Below, one piece after another: positions 54,237 to 64,000 of a stretch of DNA of 64,000 bases. The position numbers and the translations under genes were made by a program. Numbering within the stretch: position 1 is the first letter of the stretch; each line of letters begins with the position of its first letter. The notes below the pieces were generated by a model, which had not been told where the DNA came from, made no database searches, and saw only the letters and a list, made by a program, of their open reading frames with translations. This stretch comes from Notoacmeibacter sp. (GTDB lineage: Bacteria; Pseudomonadota; Alphaproteobacteria; Rhizobiales; Rhizobiaceae). The stretch covers positions 1 through 64,000 of the forward strand of contig JAIOIW010000043.1 of the NCBI GenBank assembly GCA_019912385.1. Direction: 5' to 3'.

Positions 54237-54911
54237 TTACTCGTCGCGAAACGCGTCGGCAGTCAGCGTCAGATGACCGGAAAGCGCAGCGCACGCGCGA
54301 TCCGGATCCTTGCCGAGGGCCAGTTCGGCCAGTTCGCTGTGTTCGTCGATGGCGCGTTGCGGGTCCATGCCGGATACGGCCAGCAGCCGCCGGTAGCGGT
54401 AGGCCTGGTCGTAGAGACTGGCGTGCATGTCGAGCAGACGCTGCGATCCGCACCCGGCCAGCAGCGCCCGGTGGAACCGCCGGTGGGCATCGTCATAGTC
54501 CCCGATATTTTCCGAAATAGGGCCGTCGAACTGCCTGATCGTGCGCGCGAGCCGGTGCTCGGCGGCCACCAGTCCGTCGATCCAGTCACCGTCCTGGCGC
54601 TCCATGCACAGGCGCAACGCGCTTGTCTCGACAGCGGTTCGCGCAACCGTGATATCGGTCAGGTCCTCGCGCGAGGTGTCGGCGACACGAAAGCCCCTGT
54701 TGCCCTCCACGAGCACGAAACCGCGGCGAACGAGCCGGGACAAGGCCTCGCGCAGGGGCGTGAGACCGATCCCTGTGCGCTTGACCAGACCCGGCAGGAC
54801 CAGCCGCTGGTCCGGCGCCAGAACACCCGAGAGGATGTCGTCGAGCAGGATCGCCTCGGCACGGTCGGCCAGCGTGACGGATCCCTCGGATATTCTGGCG
54901 TGTTTCTGCAT
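54237..54911 (-). CDS. GntR-family (FCD) transcriptional regulator
   Basis: 224 residues. N-terminal winged HTH (LADRAEAILLDDILSGVLAPDQRLVLPGLVKRTGIGLTPLREALSRLVRRGFV) and a C-terminal all-helical FCD ligand domain (VARTAVETSALRL, DDAHRRFHRALL). It probably controls the neighbouring FAH-family gene or the decayed transporter. The ATG at 54911 is preferred over a TTG three codons upstream; GGGAG precedes it. It lies between the transporter fragments, so the operon is broken. Confidence 0.9.
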   Translation of the reverse strand: MQKHARISEGSVTLADRAEAILLDDILSGVLAPDQRLVLPGLVKRTGIGLTPLREALSRLVRRGFVLVEGNRGFRVADTSREDLTDITVARTAVETSALRLCMERQDGDWIDGLVAAEHRLARTIRQFDGPISENIGDYDDAHRRFHRALLAGCGSQRLLDMHASLYDQAYRYRRLLAVSGMDPQRAIDEHSELAELALGKDPDRACAALSGHLTLTADAFRDE

Positions 54912-54925
54912 TGCGTCCAACTCCC

Positions 54926-55627
54926 TCAGTCGAGAACCATGGCGTTCACATCGAGTTCCTGTTCGATAAGACCCTGCTGGTTCATGACGTCAATCCACCA
55001 GGCGATCTGCTCCGGTTTGATCTGCGGGCTGACGGCCGGCAACTTGATGGATTTCAGGACCGGCTCGGGCAGCTTCAGGCAGTTGCCGATCGCGGCGCGG
55101 GCTTCGTCGGGATTGTCGCGTACAAATTGCGCAGCCTCGCGGATGGAATCGCGGAACGCTGTGACCACCTCGGGATTGCCTTTCGCCCAGCCGCCGGAGA
55201 CGGCGAAGAACTGGGCTGTCTGACCGTCGGGGATGCCCTCGAGCAGATCGGCGATGGATGCGCCCGCTCCATTTGCTTCGATCCGACCGTGGAACGGATC
55301 GACGGTGACAACGGCGTCGACCGTTCCGGCCTTGAGTACATCGAGCTGAACGGGAAACGGTGTCTCCGCGTAGGCGATTGAATTGATATCCACGCCATGG
55401 GTCAGCATGATGCGCCGGGCCATGATGTCGAGCACCGCGGAAATTCCGGGTACGCCGATCTTCTTGCCCACAAGATCTTCGACCGATTTCACACCGCTGT
55501 CCTTGCCAGCAATGATCCCGACACGCGTCGCATTGTGCGAAGTCTCCGACATGCCGGCAATCGCGACAAGATCAAGCCCGCCCTGTACGCCCTGAATGAA
55601 GACCGTGGGCGAGAACGGCTCTTTCAT
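54926..55627 (-). pseudogene. N-terminally truncated NMT1/SsuA-like binding protein
   Basis: 233 codons. The second half of an SsuA/TauA-like periplasmic protein is recognisable (GLDLVAIAG, VEDLVGKKIGVPG, QLDVLKAGTVDAVVTVDPF). The signal peptide and the first beta-lobe, roughly 70-100 residues, are missing. The protein could not be exported by Sec. In-frame sequence continues about 19 codons upstream to a stop without an ATG start. It is the first gene of the decayed transporter operon. Confidence 0.72.
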
Positions 55628-55689
55628 GCCCGGCTTGTATCGGGCACCATATTCACGGAATTCGGAAGAATCAATATATGACTTGCAAT

Positions 55690-55701
55690 ATCATATATGA
55701 T
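55690..55701. promoter_or_regulatory. Perfect 12-bp palindrome upstream of the FAH-family gene
   Basis: ATCATATATGAT is its own reverse complement. It lies in the AT-rich 151-base gap between the divergent transporter/GntR operon and the FAH gene, with related AT-rich steps on both sides. It is a good candidate operator for the GntR regulator encoded at 54237-54911. Confidence 0.6.
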
Positions 55702-55778
55702 CTTGATATTCGCATATTGAACAGCAACTTGCGGGACATGCAGCCTGTTGCCGGCCCGAAGCATCAAGGGGACAAGCG

Positions 55779-56738
55779 ATGAAGTTGGCGACCTATCAAG
55801 CCGAGGGCGGGGAGAGGATCGGAGCAATCACCCCGGACGGTCAATTCGTGGTGGACCTGCGTGCCGCGGCTAATGGCGTGAACCAGGGCGTGCTGTCATC
55901 CATGCTCGCATTGATCGAGGGTGGAGAGGCGGCACTGGACCTGGCGCGCGCGATTACCGAAAAGGCATCGCGAACCGGCGACCACCAGCAGCCCCTTTCC
56001 GAAACGAAGCTGCTGGCCCCGATTCCTGTCCCACCGCAAATCCGCGATTTTTCCGTTTTCCCCGGGCATGTGCGCGCCGCGCCGGTCGGTATGCAGAAAC
56101 TTGCTGCGCAATTGCGAGGCAATCCGGTACCTGACGTCAGGCCCGCCAGCGATGTTCCGCCCGTCTACCGCCAACAGCCGATCTACTACATCACCAACCG
56201 GTTTTCGGTTATCGGACCCGATGAAACGGTCAAATGGCCGGCCTATTCGGCTTGCATGGATTTCGAACTGGAACTCGCAGCGGTTCTCTGGAAGGGCGGC
56301 AAGGACATCAACCGCAAGAACGCCGCCAGCCACATCTTCGGCTATACGATCTACAACGATTTTTCCGCCCGCGACACCCAGCTCACAGAGATGCAGGGAA
56401 TGCTTGGCCCGGCCAAGGGCAAGAGCTTCGACATGGGCAACGCCATGGGTCCGTGGATCGTCACGCGTGACGAGGTCCCGGATGTCCGTGCCCTCAAGGC
56501 GTCGGTCCGGATTAATGGCGAGACCTTCGTGTCGGGCGCCTGCTCCGACATGCTCCATGATTTCGAGGACATGATCGTCTATGTCTCGCGCGATGAAACG
56601 CTCCATGCCGGCGAGATTTTTGGCTCCGGCACGCTCGGGGGCGGATGTGGACTCGAGCATTTCCACTTTCTCTCCAGAGGCGACTTTGTCGAGTTGGAGT
56701 TCGAGACCATCGGCGTGCTGAGACACACGATCGGCTAG
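55779..56738 (+). CDS. Fumarylacetoacetate-hydrolase-family enzyme
   Basis: 319 residues. The FAH C-terminal fold is seen in FELELAAVLWKGGKDINRKNAASHIFGYTIYNDFSARD, with the acidic metal ligands in the ELEL region and conserved LEFHFLSRGD-like ending (GLEHFHFLSRGDFVELEFETIG). Such enzymes hydrolyse or decarboxylate a C-C bond in aromatic or diketo acid catabolism, often with Mg2+. AAGGGGA precedes the ATG. The substrate cannot be stated; its GntR neighbour suggests an inducible catabolic role. Confidence 0.85.
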   Translation: MKLATYQAEGGERIGAITPDGQFVVDLRAAANGVNQGVLSSMLALIEGGEAALDLARAITEKASRTGDHQQPLSETKLLAPIPVPPQIRDFSVFPGHVRAAPVGMQKLAAQLRGNPVPDVRPASDVPPVYRQQPIYYITNRFSVIGPDETVKWPAYSACMDFELELAAVLWKGGKDINRKNAASHIFGYTIYNDFSARDTQLTEMQGMLGPAKGKSFDMGNAMGPWIVTRDEVPDVRALKASVRINGETFVSGACSDMLHDFEDMIVYVSRDETLHAGEIFGSGTLGGGCGLEHFHFLSRGDFVELEFETIGVLRHTIG

Positions 56739-56987
56739 GCCATGTGGCCAGCCTGGCCGGTTCAACTTTCCATCCGTGGCAAGAGGCGTTGCAGCCGAGG
56801 CCCGAATTGCCACGAGGGCGCCCGCTAACCATTCTTGATAACCGTGAAAGCACGTCAAAGACGCTGAAACCCGCGTAACGGTTGACATTTCGAGAGCGTC
56901 GCCGTAGGGCAGGCACAAATCGCAGCCATTGGTGCTGCAAGCGCCGCTCGGCGAGCGCAGCTCCTCCTGTCAGAGACAATTGATCAC

Positions 56988-58490
56988 GTGACCAGCGAAC
57001 CGACCACAGAGCCCGACCAAATCAATTTTTCCGATCTCGGACTCTCGCCAAAGGTCCTCTCCGCCGTCACCGACGCGGGCTATACCACACCCACGCCGAT
57101 CCAGGCCGGCGCCATCCCCCACGCGCTGCAGCGCAAGGACATCCTTGGCATTGCCCAAACCGGGACCGGCAAGACCGCATCTTTTGTCCTGCCGATGCTG
57201 ACGCTGCTTGAGAAAGGTCGTGCCCGCGCGCGCATGCCGCGCACGCTGATCCTCGAGCCGACCCGCGAACTCGCCGCGCAGGTAGAAGAGAATTTCGTCA
57301 AATACGGCAAGAATCATCGCCTCAACGTGGCGCTGCTGATCGGCGGCGTGTCCTTCGACGAGCAGTTGAAAAAGCTGGAGCGCGGCGCCGACGTGCTGAT
57401 CGCGACGCCCGGCCGCCTGCTCGACCACCACGAGCGCGGCAAACTGATGCTCAACGGCGTCGAGATCCTCGTCATCGACGAAGCCGATCGCATGCTCGAC
57501 ATGGGTTTCATCCCGGATATCGAGCGCATCTGCAAGCTGATCCCGTTCACCCGCCAGACCCTGTTCTTCTCCGCCACCATGCCGCCGGAGATCACCCGGC
57601 TGACCGAGCAGTTCCTGCATGCCCCGGTCAGGGTGGAGGTGAGCAAGGCCGCCTCGACCGCGATAACCGTCGAGCAGCGCCTCGTCAAATCCGGTTCCAA
57701 GGATTGGGAAAAGCGTGCCCGGTTGCGCGAACTCATCCGCACCGAGGAAGAGGGGCTGAAGAACGCGATTATATTCTGCAACCGCAAGCGCGATGTGACC
57801 GAGCTGTTCCGTTCGCTGCTGAAGCACGATTTCGATGCCGGCGCATTGCACGGCGACATGGACCAGCGCGCCCGCATGGCCACACTGGCCGCTTTCCGCG
57901 ACAACAAGCTGAAGCTTCTGGTCGCCTCCGATGTCGCTGCTCGCGGCCTCGACATCCCCGACGTCAGCCACGTGTTCAACTACGACACGCCGATCCACGC
58001 CGAGGACTATGTCCACCGCATCGGCCGCACCGGCCGGGCCGGGCGCGCCGGCAAGGCATTCACCCTCGTCACCCGCTCCGACAGGAAGTATCTCGATGCG
58101 ATCGAGAAACTGATCGGAAGGGATCTGGAGTGGCTCGACGGCGACCTTTCGACCGTGACCGAAAGCGAGGGCGACGGCAAGGATACCCGGCGCCGGTCGC
58201 GCGGCGACAGCGCCCGTGGCGAAGGCCGGCGCGGATCGCGTGCGAAACCTTCCAGGGCGCCGGTCGTGGACGAGGATGAAAAAGTGGCCGAAAAGGCCGA
58301 GGCGGGCGACAAGCCGGAAAAGGCTGCCCCCAAGGAGCCGGCCCGTGCCAAAAAGCCTCGCAGCGAAGAAGCGGCGCAAAAGGCCCCGGCCCGCCGCAAG
58401 CGCGAACAGGCCGGCAACAACAATGCCGATACGACGGTGGGTTTCGGCGACGACGTACCCGCCTTTATGAAGAACGGCGTGAAGGGTTGA
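56988..58490 (+). CDS. DEAD-box RNA helicase
   Basis: 500 residues. All core motifs are present: Q-motif PTPIQ, AQTGTGKT, PTRELAAQ, TPGRLLD, DEAD (VIDEADRMLDMGF), SAT (FSATMPPE), and HRIGRTGRAGR. The C-terminus from about residue 385 is a basic, low-complexity tail (Arg/Lys/Glu/Ala) often used for RNA binding. RhlE-like; acts in ribosome assembly or RNA turnover. GTG start. It converges on sufA with a 34-base gap. Confidence 0.93.
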   Translation: MTSEPTTEPDQINFSDLGLSPKVLSAVTDAGYTTPTPIQAGAIPHALQRKDILGIAQTGTGKTASFVLPMLTLLEKGRARARMPRTLILEPTRELAAQVEENFVKYGKNHRLNVALLIGGVSFDEQLKKLERGADVLIATPGRLLDHHERGKLMLNGVEILVIDEADRMLDMGFIPDIERICKLIPFTRQTLFFSATMPPEITRLTEQFLHAPVRVEVSKAASTAITVEQRLVKSGSKDWEKRARLRELIRTEEEGLKNAIIFCNRKRDVTELFRSLLKHDFDAGALHGDMDQRARMATLAAFRDNKLKLLVASDVAARGLDIPDVSHVFNYDTPIHAEDYVHRIGRTGRAGRAGKAFTLVTRSDRKYLDAIEKLIGRDLEWLDGDLSTVTESEGDGKDTRRRSRGDSARGEGRRGSRAKPSRAPVVDEDEKVAEKAEAGDKPEKAAPKEPARAKKPRSEEAAQKAPARRKREQAGNNNADTTVGFGDDVPAFMKNGVKG

Positions 58491-58524
58491 AGGGCGGGGC
58501 GAACGGGACCGCCGGTCAATTCGT

Positions 58525-58905
58525 TCAGATTTCGCCGCGGGCCTCGGCAAGCGCCTTCAGGTCAGCGGGCTTCAGTTCCACGGATTCGCCGCAACCGCAG
58601 GCCGATTGCTGGTTCGGATTGTTGAACACGAACCCGGTCCTCAGCATCGTCACCTCGAAATCCATTTCCGTGCCCAGCAGATAGAGCGCCGCTTCGGGCG
58701 CAACCCACACCTTCACGCCGTCGCGTTCGACCAGGTCGTCCCTGGGCTCGGGATCGGTCACGGCATTGACGGCATATTCCATGCCCGCGCAGCCGCCTTT
58801 CTTGATCGAAACGCGGATACCCTGCATGTCCTCGCGCCCAGCGACGAGCTCGCGAACGCGCTCGACTGCCTTGTCGGTCAGGGAAATGACTGCAAAACGA
58901 TCCAT
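58525..58905 (-). CDS. sufA: HesB/IscA-family A-type Fe-S carrier
   Basis: 126 residues. The three conserved cysteines of the A-type carrier family are in GGCAGMEY and SACGCGES. It accepts clusters built on the SufBCD scaffold and passes them to apoproteins such as the Fe-S subunits of the formate dehydrogenase. The ATG at 58905 follows GGAGAG; the longer open frame upstream is not supported. Last gene of the SUF operon. Confidence 0.9.
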   Translation of the reverse strand: MDRFAVISLTDKAVERVRELVAGREDMQGIRVSIKKGGCAGMEYAVNAVTDPEPRDDLVERDGVKVWVAPEAALYLLGTEMDFEVTMLRTGFVFNNPNQQSACGCGESVELKPADLKALAEARGEI

Positions 58906-58994
58906 TCTTCTCTCCATTGGCGCGGGTTCAAGGCCCGCGGAATGAATGCTGCCCCTAACATGGGGCGAGTCCGGCTCCCCCGCAAGCCGGTCGC

Positions 58995-59387
58995 TCAATA
59001 CCACCCGACCGCGACTTGCGCTTCTTCCGACATCATGTCGGGTGTCCACGGCGGATCGAACACCATCCGCACCTTGCATCCCGACACGCCCTGCACCGTA
59101 TTGACCGCGTCCTCGACCCAGCCGGGCATCTCGCCGGCGACCGGGCAACCCGGCGCCGTCAGCGTCATGTCGATCTTCACCGAGCGGTCTTCCTCGATGT
59201 CGACGCGGTAGATGAGTCCGAGTTCGTAGATATCGGCCGGAATCTCCGGATCATAGACCGATTTGAGCGCCGCGACGATGTCGTCGCTCAGCCGCGCGAG
59301 TTCCTCACGCGGAATGGACGGCGCGGAATAAAGGCCACCATCGGGCTCATGCCCGGTTACGGTGTTGGTTTGCTGTTCTTCATGCAT
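58995..59387 (-). CDS. sufT: SufT-like DUF59 protein
   Basis: 130 residues. DUF59/MIP18 fold with VYDPEIPADIYELGLIYRVDI and the conserved cysteine in LTAPGCPVAGEMPGWVEDAV. Family members assist maturation of Fe-S proteins under high demand. ATG 59387 gives the family-like N-terminus with a short disordered lead. It lies between sufS and sufA in the operon. Confidence 0.9.
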   Translation of the reverse strand: MHEEQQTNTVTGHEPDGGLYSAPSIPREELARLSDDIVAALKSVYDPEIPADIYELGLIYRVDIEEDRSVKIDMTLTAPGCPVAGEMPGWVEDAVNTVQGVSGCKVRMVFDPPWTPDMMSEEAQVAVGWY

Positions 59388-59394
59388 CCTGTTC

Positions 59395-60636
59395 TCACCC
59401 AAAGAAGCGTCGCGCCTTTTCCAGCGCTTCGGCGAGCGCATCCACTTCGCCGCGCGTGTTGTAGAGCCCGAATGAGGCCCGGCATGTTGAGGTTACGCCA
59501 TAGCGTTGCAACAGCGGCTGGGCGCAGTGCGTGCCTGCCCTCACCGCCACGCCCGCGCGGTCGATCACCATCGAGACGTCATGGGCATGGATCCCCTCGA
59601 TCTCGAACGAGACAATCGAACCCTTGCCCGGCGCATTGCCGAATATGCGCAGCGAATTGATCGCCGTCAGCCGCTGGTACGCATAGTCGCGCAAATCCGC
59701 CTCATGCGCGGCAATCGCCTCGCGCCCCAGGCCTGTCATGTAGTCAAGCGCGGCGCCCAGACCGATCGCCTGGACGATCGGCGGTGTCCCGGCTTCGAAG
59801 CGGTGCGGCGGGTGGTTGTAGGTCACCGTGTCCTCGGTGACGTTTTCGATCATCTCGCCGCCGCCCATGAACGGCCGCATCGCCTCCAGCCGCTCGCGCT
59901 TGCCGTAAAGCACGCCGATCCCCGTCGGACCGTAGAGCTTGTGGCCGGTCATCGCATACCAGTCACAGTCGATGTCCCGAACATCGACCGGCATGTGCAC
60001 CGCGCCCTGGCTGCCGTCGACAAGCACCGGAATGCCGCGCTCATGCGCGATCCGGCAGATCTCCTTGATCGGCGTCACCGTGCCGAGCACGTTGGACATG
60101 TGGGTCACGGCGACCAGCTTTGTGCGGTCGCTCAGCCGCTTCTCGAATTCCTCGATGTGAAAGACGCCATCCTCGTCGACCGGCACCCAGACCAGTTTTG
60201 CGCCGTTGCGCTCGCGTACGAAATGCCACGGCACGATATTGGAATGGTGCTCCATGATCGTGAGCACGATCTCGTCGCCCTCGCCGAGTTTTGCCAGCGC
60301 ATGGCCATAGGCGACGGTGTTGATCGCCTCGGTCGCCGACTTGGTGAAGATGATCTCGTCGGCGCTTTCCGCGTTCAGGAAGCCGCGCACCGTCTCGCGC
60401 GCCTTTTCATAGGCATCGGTCGCCGCGTTCGACAGGAAGTGCAGGCCGCGGTGAACGTTCGCGTATTCGTTTTCATAAGCGTAGGTCACCGCGTCGATCA
60501 CCGCGCGCGGCTTTTGCGCCGAAGCGCCATTGTCGAGATAGACCAGCGGCTTGCCATGGACTTCGCGCGCCAGGATCGGGAAATCGCGGCGCACCGCCTC
60601 GACGTTGTAGGGAGCGGTTTTCAGGGTTGCGTCCAT
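59395..60636 (-). CDS. sufS: SufS-type cysteine desulfurase
   Basis: 413 residues, PLP-dependent. The PLP lysine is in MTGHKLYGPTGIG and the catalytic cysteine in VRAGTHCAQPLLQRYG. It takes sulfur from cysteine to feed the SufBCD complex. The start is ambiguous among ATGs at 60651, 60642 and 60636; the last has GGTGAG upstream. It follows sufD with the reading frames abutting. Confidence 0.93.
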   Translation of the reverse strand: MDATLKTAPYNVEAVRRDFPILAREVHGKPLVYLDNGASAQKPRAVIDAVTYAYENEYANVHRGLHFLSNAATDAYEKARETVRGFLNAESADEIIFTKSATEAINTVAYGHALAKLGEGDEIVLTIMEHHSNIVPWHFVRERNGAKLVWVPVDEDGVFHIEEFEKRLSDRTKLVAVTHMSNVLGTVTPIKEICRIAHERGIPVLVDGSQGAVHMPVDVRDIDCDWYAMTGHKLYGPTGIGVLYGKRERLEAMRPFMGGGEMIENVTEDTVTYNHPPHRFEAGTPPIVQAIGLGAALDYMTGLGREAIAAHEADLRDYAYQRLTAINSLRIFGNAPGKGSIVSFEIEGIHAHDVSMVIDRAGVAVRAGTHCAQPLLQRYGVTSTCRASFGLYNTRGEVDALAEALEKARRFFG

Positions 60637-60643
60637 CACCATC

Positions 60644-61906
60644 TCACCCATGCTCCGCGAACCAGGCGTCCAGCTTCGCTTCCAGCACTTCCACCAGCGC
60701 CTCGTCATCGAGATCCTCGATCACCTCGGCCAGGAACGCCTTGACCAGGAGGCGCCGCGCTTCGTGTTCGCCGATTCCGCGCGACATCAGGTAGAACAGG
60801 TGGTCGCTATCGATCTCGGTCACCGTCGCGCCATGGCCGCAGGCCACGTCGTCGGCGAATATCTCCAGTTCCGGCTTGGTGGAGAATCCGCCCTCGTCGG
60901 AAAGCAGCAACGTGTTGCAGGCCATCCGCGCGTCGGTCTTCTGCGCCGCCTGGGCAACGCGGATCTGGCCCTGGAAAGCCCCTTCTGCACGCCCGGTCAC
61001 CACGTTGCGCACGATTTCCACCGATCCGGCATCCGGCGCCGCGTGGTCCAGCACCATGGTCACGTCCGTGTGGTTGTCGCCGGCCAGCAGGTTGATGCAG
61101 CGCATCTGGAAATCGCCGCCCTCGCCCACAACCGCCACGCGCACCTCCTGGCGCACGAGCTTGCCGCCGGCGTTCATGATGAACAGCGTCAGCTTCGCAT
61201 CTTTCGCCAGACGGGCGGCGAACTGGCCGAGATGCGTCGTGTCGTCGGGCTGCTCCTGAACGATGATCCAGGTCAGCTCGGCGCCTTCCCCGATCTCCAC
61301 ATCGCTGATCGACGAGACGAGTGCCTCACCCTGCCCGGTCTGGCGCTCGATGATGGTCGCCTTTGCCTGGTTGCCGACCGTGACCGGAAACCGCACATGC
61401 ACCTGGCCGCCGCCATGCAGGTTCTGCAGTTCCAGCGGCGCCGCCAGTTCCACTCCGTCGGCGATTTCCACGCCCCAGCCGCCGGAGACGAAAGCAATGT
61501 TGATCAGCCCGACCGTATCGTCGCCGCGTTCCGGCACCGCGATGCTGTCTTCTTCCGAAAGACGGGCGAAGAAAGTGGAGAAGGAGACCCCGTCCACATT
61601 CGGTGCGCGCGCCGTCATGCCGTTGGCGACCGCGGCCACCGGCGATCCGGCAATCAGCGGCTCGGCATCGTCAACCGGAACTTCCGGATCGTAAGCGGGA
61701 ACAGCCGAAAGCAGGCGGCGCAAATCGGTATAGTGCCAGGCCTCGACCTTGCGTGTCGGCAGCCCCGCCGCCTTGATCGCCTCGATCGCGCTGTCGCGGG
61801 TCATGACCGTCTGCGCGTTGCCCGGAAGCCGCGCGCTGCGCTCGACGAACGCCCTGATCAGTTCGGTCTCGGCTTCCGTGAGCTGGATTTTCGAATGGAC
61901 GTTCAT
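60644..61906 (-). CDS. sufD: SufD, Fe-S scaffold subunit
   Basis: 420 residues. SufB/SufD family beta-helix protein with NVVTGRAEGAFQGQIRVAQAAQKTDARM, TLLLSDEGGFSTKPELEIFADDVACGHGATV and a histidine-containing core typical of SufD. It forms the SufBC2D scaffold. The start may be GTG 61915 (overlapping the sufC stop as GTGA) or ATG 61906; the latter is annotated. Sequence is alphaproteobacterial in flavour, unlike SufB and SufC beside it. Confidence 0.92.
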   Translation of the reverse strand: MNVHSKIQLTEAETELIRAFVERSARLPGNAQTVMTRDSAIEAIKAAGLPTRKVEAWHYTDLRRLLSAVPAYDPEVPVDDAEPLIAGSPVAAVANGMTARAPNVDGVSFSTFFARLSEEDSIAVPERGDDTVGLINIAFVSGGWGVEIADGVELAAPLELQNLHGGGQVHVRFPVTVGNQAKATIIERQTGQGEALVSSISDVEIGEGAELTWIIVQEQPDDTTHLGQFAARLAKDAKLTLFIMNAGGKLVRQEVRVAVVGEGGDFQMRCINLLAGDNHTDVTMVLDHAAPDAGSVEIVRNVVTGRAEGAFQGQIRVAQAAQKTDARMACNTLLLSDEGGFSTKPELEIFADDVACGHGATVTEIDSDHLFYLMSRGIGEHEARRLLVKAFLAEVIEDLDDEALVEVLEAKLDAWFAEHG

Positions 61907-61911
61907 GGCAC

Positions 61912-62661
61912 TCACGCGGCCTCGCCGATCAGCTCGCCATAGCCGCGCTCCTCAAGATGCAGCGCGAGTTCGGGCCCACCCGTCTTGATGATGCGGCCCT
62001 TGTAGAGCACATGTACCGTGTCAGGCACGATATGCTCCAGCAGGCGCTGGTAGTGGGTGATGACCACCATCGACCGTTCGGGATTGCGGAGAAGGTTGAT
62101 CCCCTCGGACACGATCCGCAGCGCGTCGATGTCGAGTCCCGAGTCCGTCTCGTCGAGGATGGCGACGGACGGCTCCAGCACCGCCATCTGGAAGATCTCG
62201 TGGCGCTTCTTCTCGCCCCCGGAGAACCCCTGGTTCACGGAGCGGCTGAGCAGCGACTTGTCCATCTTCACGAACTCGAGCTTCTCCTTCACCAGGTTCA
62301 GGAACTCCATGGCGTCCACCTCGCCTTCGCCGCGGTGCTCGCGGAGGGCGTTGTAGGCCGCCTTCAGGAACTCCATCGTGGAGACACCCGGGATCTCGAC
62401 CGGGTACTGGAACGCCATGAACACGCCTTCGCGTGCGCGCTCGTCCGCCGCCATGTCCAGCAGGTCCTTGCCATCGAGCGTGACCGAACCCTCGGTCACC
62501 TCGTACGCCTCATGGCCGGCGAGCACCTGCGCCAGCGTGCTCTTGCCCGAGCCGTTCGGACCCATGATGGAGTGGACCTCGCCGTTCCCCACCTTCAGGT
62601 CGATCCCCTTGAGGATCTCCTTGCCTTCCACGCTCACATGCAGGTTCTTGATCTCCAGCAT
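61912..62661 (-). CDS. sufC: SufC, scaffold ATPase
   Basis: 249 residues. Walker A GPNGSGKST, signature VNQGFSGGEKKRHEIFQMAVLEP and Walker B SVAILDETDSGLD. It powers conformational change in the SufBCD scaffold. The N-terminus KNLHVSVEGKEILKGIDLKV and much of the body resemble non-alphaproteobacterial SufC, while the last residues (ELIGEAA) are like the alphaproteobacterial end. The stop is overlapped by a possible GTG start of sufD. Confidence 0.92.
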   Translation of the reverse strand: MLEIKNLHVSVEGKEILKGIDLKVGNGEVHSIMGPNGSGKSTLAQVLAGHEAYEVTEGSVTLDGKDLLDMAADERAREGVFMAFQYPVEIPGVSTMEFLKAAYNALREHRGEGEVDAMEFLNLVKEKLEFVKMDKSLLSRSVNQGFSGGEKKRHEIFQMAVLEPSVAILDETDSGLDIDALRIVSEGINLLRNPERSMVVITHYQRLLEHIVPDTVHVLYKGRIIKTGGPELALHLEERGYGELIGEAA

Positions 62662-62713
62662 CTTCGGTGTGTCCTTCCGCCGTTGGGCGCACCGCTCCCG
62701 GCGCGCGATCCGT

Positions 62714-64000
<1,287 letters not shown>

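Noticed and set aside
56739-56987. Candidate RNA or regulator in the gap before the helicase
   Set aside because: Only a weak short hairpin (GGCCA/TGGCC) is visible; no recognisable RNA family.

Overview
The window is high-GC DNA from an alphaproteobacterium, most likely of the Hyphomicrobiales (Rhizobiales) type. The basis is the family mix: a three-subunit membrane formate dehydrogenase with DUF3305/DUF3306/DUF6352/DUF6494 satellites, a sufBCDS-sufT-sufA order, a rhizobial-style short NAD kinase, and many ABC-uptake catabolic islands. Genes are packed tightly with many ATGA/TGATG overlaps. I see no prophage, insertion sequence or CRISPR array. One tRNA (Thr-UGU) is present.

Layout. (1) 1-1073: 5' part of an acyl-CoA ligase. 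(2) 1191-18285: formate oxidation block. It holds DUF3306, DUF3305 and a large 4Fe-4S protein. A long minus-strand operon follows: TorD-like chaperone, small Tat-target protein, FdhA (Cys ligand, Tat signal), FdhB, FdhC, a NarI/DsrM-like cytochrome b with an HdrD/DsrK-like Fe-S protein, and several small accessory proteins. Next come a HTH plus molybdate-binding-like regulator and a tungstate ABC transporter (TupBCA), which suggests a tungsten or Mo/W-flexible enzyme. (3) 18671-29503: three secreted proteins of unknown function: a 1897-residue DUF11-like repeat protein with a peptidoglycan-binding domain and Cys/Pro-rich tail, a 1451-residue CARDB plus Asp-box beta-propeller protein, and a PAN-PDZ protein. 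(4) 29638-40045: two divergent operons around a regulatory region. One carries amino-acid ABC uptake, a saccharopine-dehydrogenase-like protein and a LysR regulator. The other carries a three-component flavin amino-acid dehydrogenase, an aldehyde dehydrogenase, a DapB-like protein and a DapA-like lyase/deaminase. It resembles hydroxyproline catabolism but lacks an epimerase.

(5) 40223-51896: an amide island. A minus-strand operon runs flotillin, UrtA, UrtB, UrtC, UrtD, a UrtE-amidase fusion, then an acyl-CoA synthetase. Upstream are an AmiC-like cytosolic sensor and a divergent MarR regulator. Four copies of a 12-bp motif (TTGAATTGGAAA) lie in the two control regions. The logic is import of an amide, hydrolysis to acid plus ammonia, then CoA activation of the acid. 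(6) 52212-56738: tRNA-Thr, NAD kinase, a decayed taurine/nitrate-type ABC transporter (all three components truncated) with a GntR regulator, and a fumarylacetoacetate-hydrolase-family enzyme. (7) 56988-64000: a DEAD-box helicase, then the SUF Fe-S assembly operon, which runs off the right end inside sufB. SufB and SufC read as a lineage different from the alphaproteobacterial SufD/SufS beside them.

Confidence is high for the enzyme families, moderate for substrates (formate certain; hydroxyproline-like and amide inferred), and low for the role of the large secreted proteins. Start codons were chosen from ribosome-binding sites and overlaps, and several differ from the longest open frame.
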